64,000 nucleotides of DNA from positions 372,001 to 436,000 of the forward strand of contig NZ_JBHUER010000001.1 of NCBI RefSeq assembly GCF_042681025.1, read 5' to 3'. The DNA is from Methylopila henanensis. GTDB taxonomy: Bacteria; Pseudomonadota; Alphaproteobacteria; Rhizobiales; Methylopilaceae. Below, one piece after another: positions 61,908 to 64,000 of the stretch; within the stretch, counting starts at the first letter, position 1, and the number at the start of each line of letters is the position of its first letter. The position numbers and the translations under genes were made by a program. The notes below the pieces were generated by a model. The model was not told the origin of the DNA and made no database searches. It saw nothing but the letters and a program-made list of their open reading frames with translations.

Positions 61908-62708
61908 ATGTCCAAGCAAGCCTTTCTCTCCATCCAGCACGTCGACAAGGCGTTCTCGCGCGGCGGCGTCACCAACGAGGTCCTCAAGGACGTCTCGCTC
62001 GACGTCCAGCAGGGCGAGTACATCTCGATCATCGGCCATTCCGGCTGCGGCAAGTCCACCCTGCTCAACATCGTCGCCGGCCTCACAGGCGTGACGAAGG
62101 GCGTGGTGTTCCTCGAAGGCAAGGTCGTGGACGAGCCCGGCCCGGACCGAGCCGTGGTGTTCCAGAACCACAGCCTGCTGCCCTGGCTCACGGCGTATGA
62201 GAACGTCGCGCTCGCGGTCGACAAGGTGTTCGCCCGGACGAAGACCAAGGCCGAGCGCCACGAGTGGACCATGCGCCAGATCGAGCTGGTGAACATGGCC
62301 CACGCCAAGGACCGGCGCCCGTCGGAGATCTCCGGCGGCATGAAGCAGCGCATCGGCATCGCCCGCGCGCTCGCCATGCAGCCGAAGGTGCTGCTGCTCG
62401 ACGAGCCCTTCGGCGCGCTCGACGCGCTCACCCGCACCCATCTGCAGGACCAGGTCATGCAGATCCAGGCGGAGCTGAAGAACACGGTCCTGATGATCAC
62501 CCACGACGTGGACGAGGCCGTGCTGCTCTCGGACCGCATCGTGATGATGACCAACGGCCCCTCGGCCCACATCGGCGAAGTGCTCTCGGTGCCGCTCGAG
62601 CGCCCGCGCAAGCGGCTCGAACTGGTCTCCGACCGGACCTACATCGCGGCCCGCGCCGCGGTGCTGAAGTTCCTCTACGAGCGCCACCGCTTCGTCGAAG
62701 CGGCCTGA
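61908..62708 (+). CDS. nrtC: Nitrate ABC transporter ATPase NrtC
   Basis: A 266-residue ATPase: Walker A GHSGCGKSTLLN, Q-loop FQNHSLLPWLTAYEN, signature SGGMKQRIGIARAL, Walker B VLLLDEPFGALDALTR, H-loop ITHDVDEAVLLSD. It is the short NrtD-type without the C-terminal NrtA-like domain found in cyanobacterial NrtC. Starts 11 bp after nrtB; the longer frame from 61770 is overlap with nrtB. Confidence 0.94.
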   Translation: MSKQAFLSIQHVDKAFSRGGVTNEVLKDVSLDVQQGEYISIIGHSGCGKSTLLNIVAGLTGVTKGVVFLEGKVVDEPGPDRAVVFQNHSLLPWLTAYENVALAVDKVFARTKTKAERHEWTMRQIELVNMAHAKDRRPSEISGGMKQRIGIARALAMQPKVLLLDEPFGALDALTRTHLQDQVMQIQAELKNTVLMITHDVDEAVLLSDRIVMMTNGPSAHIGEVLSVPLERPRKRLELVSDRTYIAARAAVLKFLYERHRFVEAA

Positions 62709-62719
62709 GGAGCGTCGCC

Positions 62720-63931
62720 ATGGAACGCGAGCGTCTCGTCGTCGTCGGCAACGGCATGGCCGGGCTTCGGCTCCTCGAGGAACTGAAGGCCGCCTGCCCC
62801 GGCCGTTACGCCGTCACGGTGATCGGCGCGGAGCCGGAGCCGGCCTACAACCGGGTCCTGCTCTCCTCGCTGCTCGCCGGCGAGGCGAGCGACGAGGACC
62901 TCGCGTTCCGGGACCGCGCCTGGTACGCCGCGAACGGCTATCGCCTGCTGACCGGCGCGCCGGTCCAGTCGATCGACGCAGCCGCGCGCAAGGCGACGCT
63001 GAAGGACGGCCGAGTGTTCGCCTACGACCGGCTCGTGCTCGCCACCGGGTCCGAGGCGGTCCGCCTGCCGCTGCCCGGCGCGCACCTCTCGCAGGTGCTG
63101 GTGTTCCGCGACCGCTGCGACGCCATGCGACTCAAGGCGCTCGGCGGACACGGGAAACGGGCGGTGGTGATCGGCGGCGGGCTGCTCGGGCTTGAGGCCG
63201 CCTACGGCCTCGTCCAGATCGGCTGCGCCGTCACCGTCGTCCACCTGATGGACAAGCTGATGGAGCGCCAGCTCGACGCCAAGGGCGCCGCCACGCTGCG
63301 CCGCGCGCTGGAGGCCAAGGGCGTCGCCTTCGCGCTCGGCGCTGAGAGCAAGGGCGTCGTGGGCGTCGAGAAGGTCGAGGGGCTGGAGCTGGGATCGGGC
63401 GAAATCCTTCCCGCCGACATGATCGTCATGGCCTGCGGCGTCCGGCCGAACGTTACGCTGGGGCGCGCCGCCGGTCTCGCGGCGAACCGCGGCCTGCTGG
63501 TTGACGACGCCATGCGCACCTCCGACGAACGCATCTACGCGCTCGGCGAATGCGCCGAGCATCGCGGCGTCGTCTACGGCCTCGTCGCGCCCGCCTACGA
63601 GCAGGCGAAGACGCTGGCGCGCAGGCTCGCCGGCGACGAGGCGGCCTACGACGGCAGCCTGCTCTCCACCAACCTGAAGGTCTCCGGCGTCTCGGTGTTC
63701 TCGGCCGGCGCGATCGAGGCGGAGGACGGCGACGAGACCCTCACGCTCTCCGATCCCGGCCACGGCTGCTACCGCAAGCTGATCGTCCGCGACGACCGCC
63801 TGAAAGGCGCGATCCTCGTGGGCGAGGCCTCGGACGCCCTCTGGTACCTCGACCTGATCGCGAGCGGCGCGGCGCTCGGCCCCTTGCGCGACGACCTCGC
63901 CTTCGGGCGCGGCTTCGCGATGGCGGCCTGA
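62720..63931 (+). CDS. NirB-like FAD/NAD(P)H oxidoreductase, FAD domain only
   Basis: A 403-residue protein matching the N-terminal flavoprotein part of NADH nitrite reductase NirB: FAD motif LVVVGNGMAGLRLLEEL, AYNRVLLSSLLAGE, LVLATGSEAVRLPLPG, NAD motif VVIGGGLLGLEAAYGL, MACGVRPNV and YALGECAEHRGVVYGLVAPAYEQAK. The BFD [2Fe-2S], sulfite/nitrite reductase and siroheme domains of full NirB are missing, and no Cys cluster is present. It probably feeds electrons to the following NirA-like reductase. GAGGAG lies upstream of the ATG. Confidence 0.9.
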   Translation: MERERLVVVGNGMAGLRLLEELKAACPGRYAVTVIGAEPEPAYNRVLLSSLLAGEASDEDLAFRDRAWYAANGYRLLTGAPVQSIDAAARKATLKDGRVFAYDRLVLATGSEAVRLPLPGAHLSQVLVFRDRCDAMRLKALGGHGKRAVVIGGGLLGLEAAYGLVQIGCAVTVVHLMDKLMERQLDAKGAATLRRALEAKGVAFALGAESKGVVGVEKVEGLELGSGEILPADMIVMACGVRPNVTLGRAAGLAANRGLLVDDAMRTSDERIYALGECAEHRGVVYGLVAPAYEQAKTLARRLAGDEAAYDGSLLSTNLKVSGVSVFSAGAIEAEDGDETLTLSDPGHGCYRKLIVRDDRLKGAILVGEASDALWYLDLIASGAALGPLRDDLAFGRGFAMAA

Positions 63932-63943
63932 CGGAGACGGATG

Positions 63944-64000
63944 ATGAGCGGCGATTTTTCCCCCGATCAGAAGCGCTATCTCGAAGGCTTCGTCTCCGGC
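63944..64000 (+). CDS. NirA-like nitrite/sulfite reductase, 5' end only
   Basis: Only 19 codons are present (MSGDFSPDQKRYLEGFVSG). The sequence FSPDQKRYLEGFVSG is the recognised N-terminus of alphaproteobacterial NirA-type siroheme nitrite reductases. GGAG precedes the two ATGs (63941 and 63944); 63944 has better spacing. It follows the FAD reductase by 12 bp, so they are cotranscribed. Confidence 0.7.
   Translation, partial: MSGDFSPDQKRYLEGFVSG

Overview
The window is GC-rich chromosomal DNA, densely coded on both strands. It looks like a methylotrophic alphaproteobacterium of the Rhizobiales/Hyphomicrobiales. The evidence is the formaldehyde-activating enzyme Fae (tetrahydromethanopterin-linked formaldehyde oxidation), a SoxYZ-like carrier of the type found with PQQ dehydrogenases, the suf gene order, CtaA, DUF2842, and a NasS/NasT nitrate-assimilation regulator. 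Genus cannot be fixed from sequence alone; Methylopila/Hansschlegelia-like or Methylobacterium-like organisms are reasonable guesses. No CRISPR array, tRNA, rRNA, IS element or prophage was seen. One 51-base run of N (57973-58023) interrupts nasT.

Layout. 1-8.9 kb: housekeeping genes (EamA exporter fragment, mazG, parE, a DEAD-box RNA helicase, a GGDEF protein, two alpha/beta hydrolases). 8.9-19.3 kb, minus strand: an ene-reductase, then a long suf Fe-S assembly operon (cysteine desulfurase, sufB, sufC, sufD, YIP1 membrane protein, sufS, sufT, VOC protein, sufA, tfoX-like, tenA). 19.5-22.1 kb: alpha/beta hydrolase, cutA, ring-cleaving dioxygenase, small exported protein. 22.2-28.6 kb: a complete L-threonate catabolic locus, lacI-otnK-otnC divergent from ltnD-MFS-otnI, with two identical 16-bp operators in the divergent promoter. 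28.7-30.3 kb: a RidA-like protein and a RecD-like helicase.

30.4-37.3 kb is the methylotrophy-flavoured part: SoxYZ-like carrier, a coupled pair of exported proteins, a histidine kinase/response regulator pair, three more small exported proteins and fae. 37.4-41.1 kb: agmatinase, then a DUF1963 protein paired with an exported SMI1/KNR4 (SUKH) protein. 41.1-48.3 kb: rplM-rpsI, thioesterase, exported acidic protein, PRISE-type reductase, CoA-binding protein, metY with a structured leader, ctaA, DUF2842. 48.3-57.5 kb: a surface-attachment block with a polysaccharide deacetylase, three Tad pseudopilin genes, a FemAB/GNAT acyltransferase, a GT4 glycosyltransferase, a polyprenyl glycosylphosphotransferase and a Wzy/O-antigen-ligase protein, resembling holdfast-type polysaccharide loci in content.

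57.5-64 kb: nitrate assimilation. nasT (ANTAR antiterminator) and nasS (nitrate sensor) are followed by a 361-bp leader region with a sigma-54-like promoter, candidate ANTAR-target hairpins and an intrinsic terminator, then nrtA-nrtB-nrtC, a short NirB-like FAD reductase and the start of a NirA-like nitrite reductase. The main regulatory interest lies in this leader, the metY leader pseudoknot, the twin threonate operators, and a three-copy intergenic palindromic repeat that sits inside two operons.
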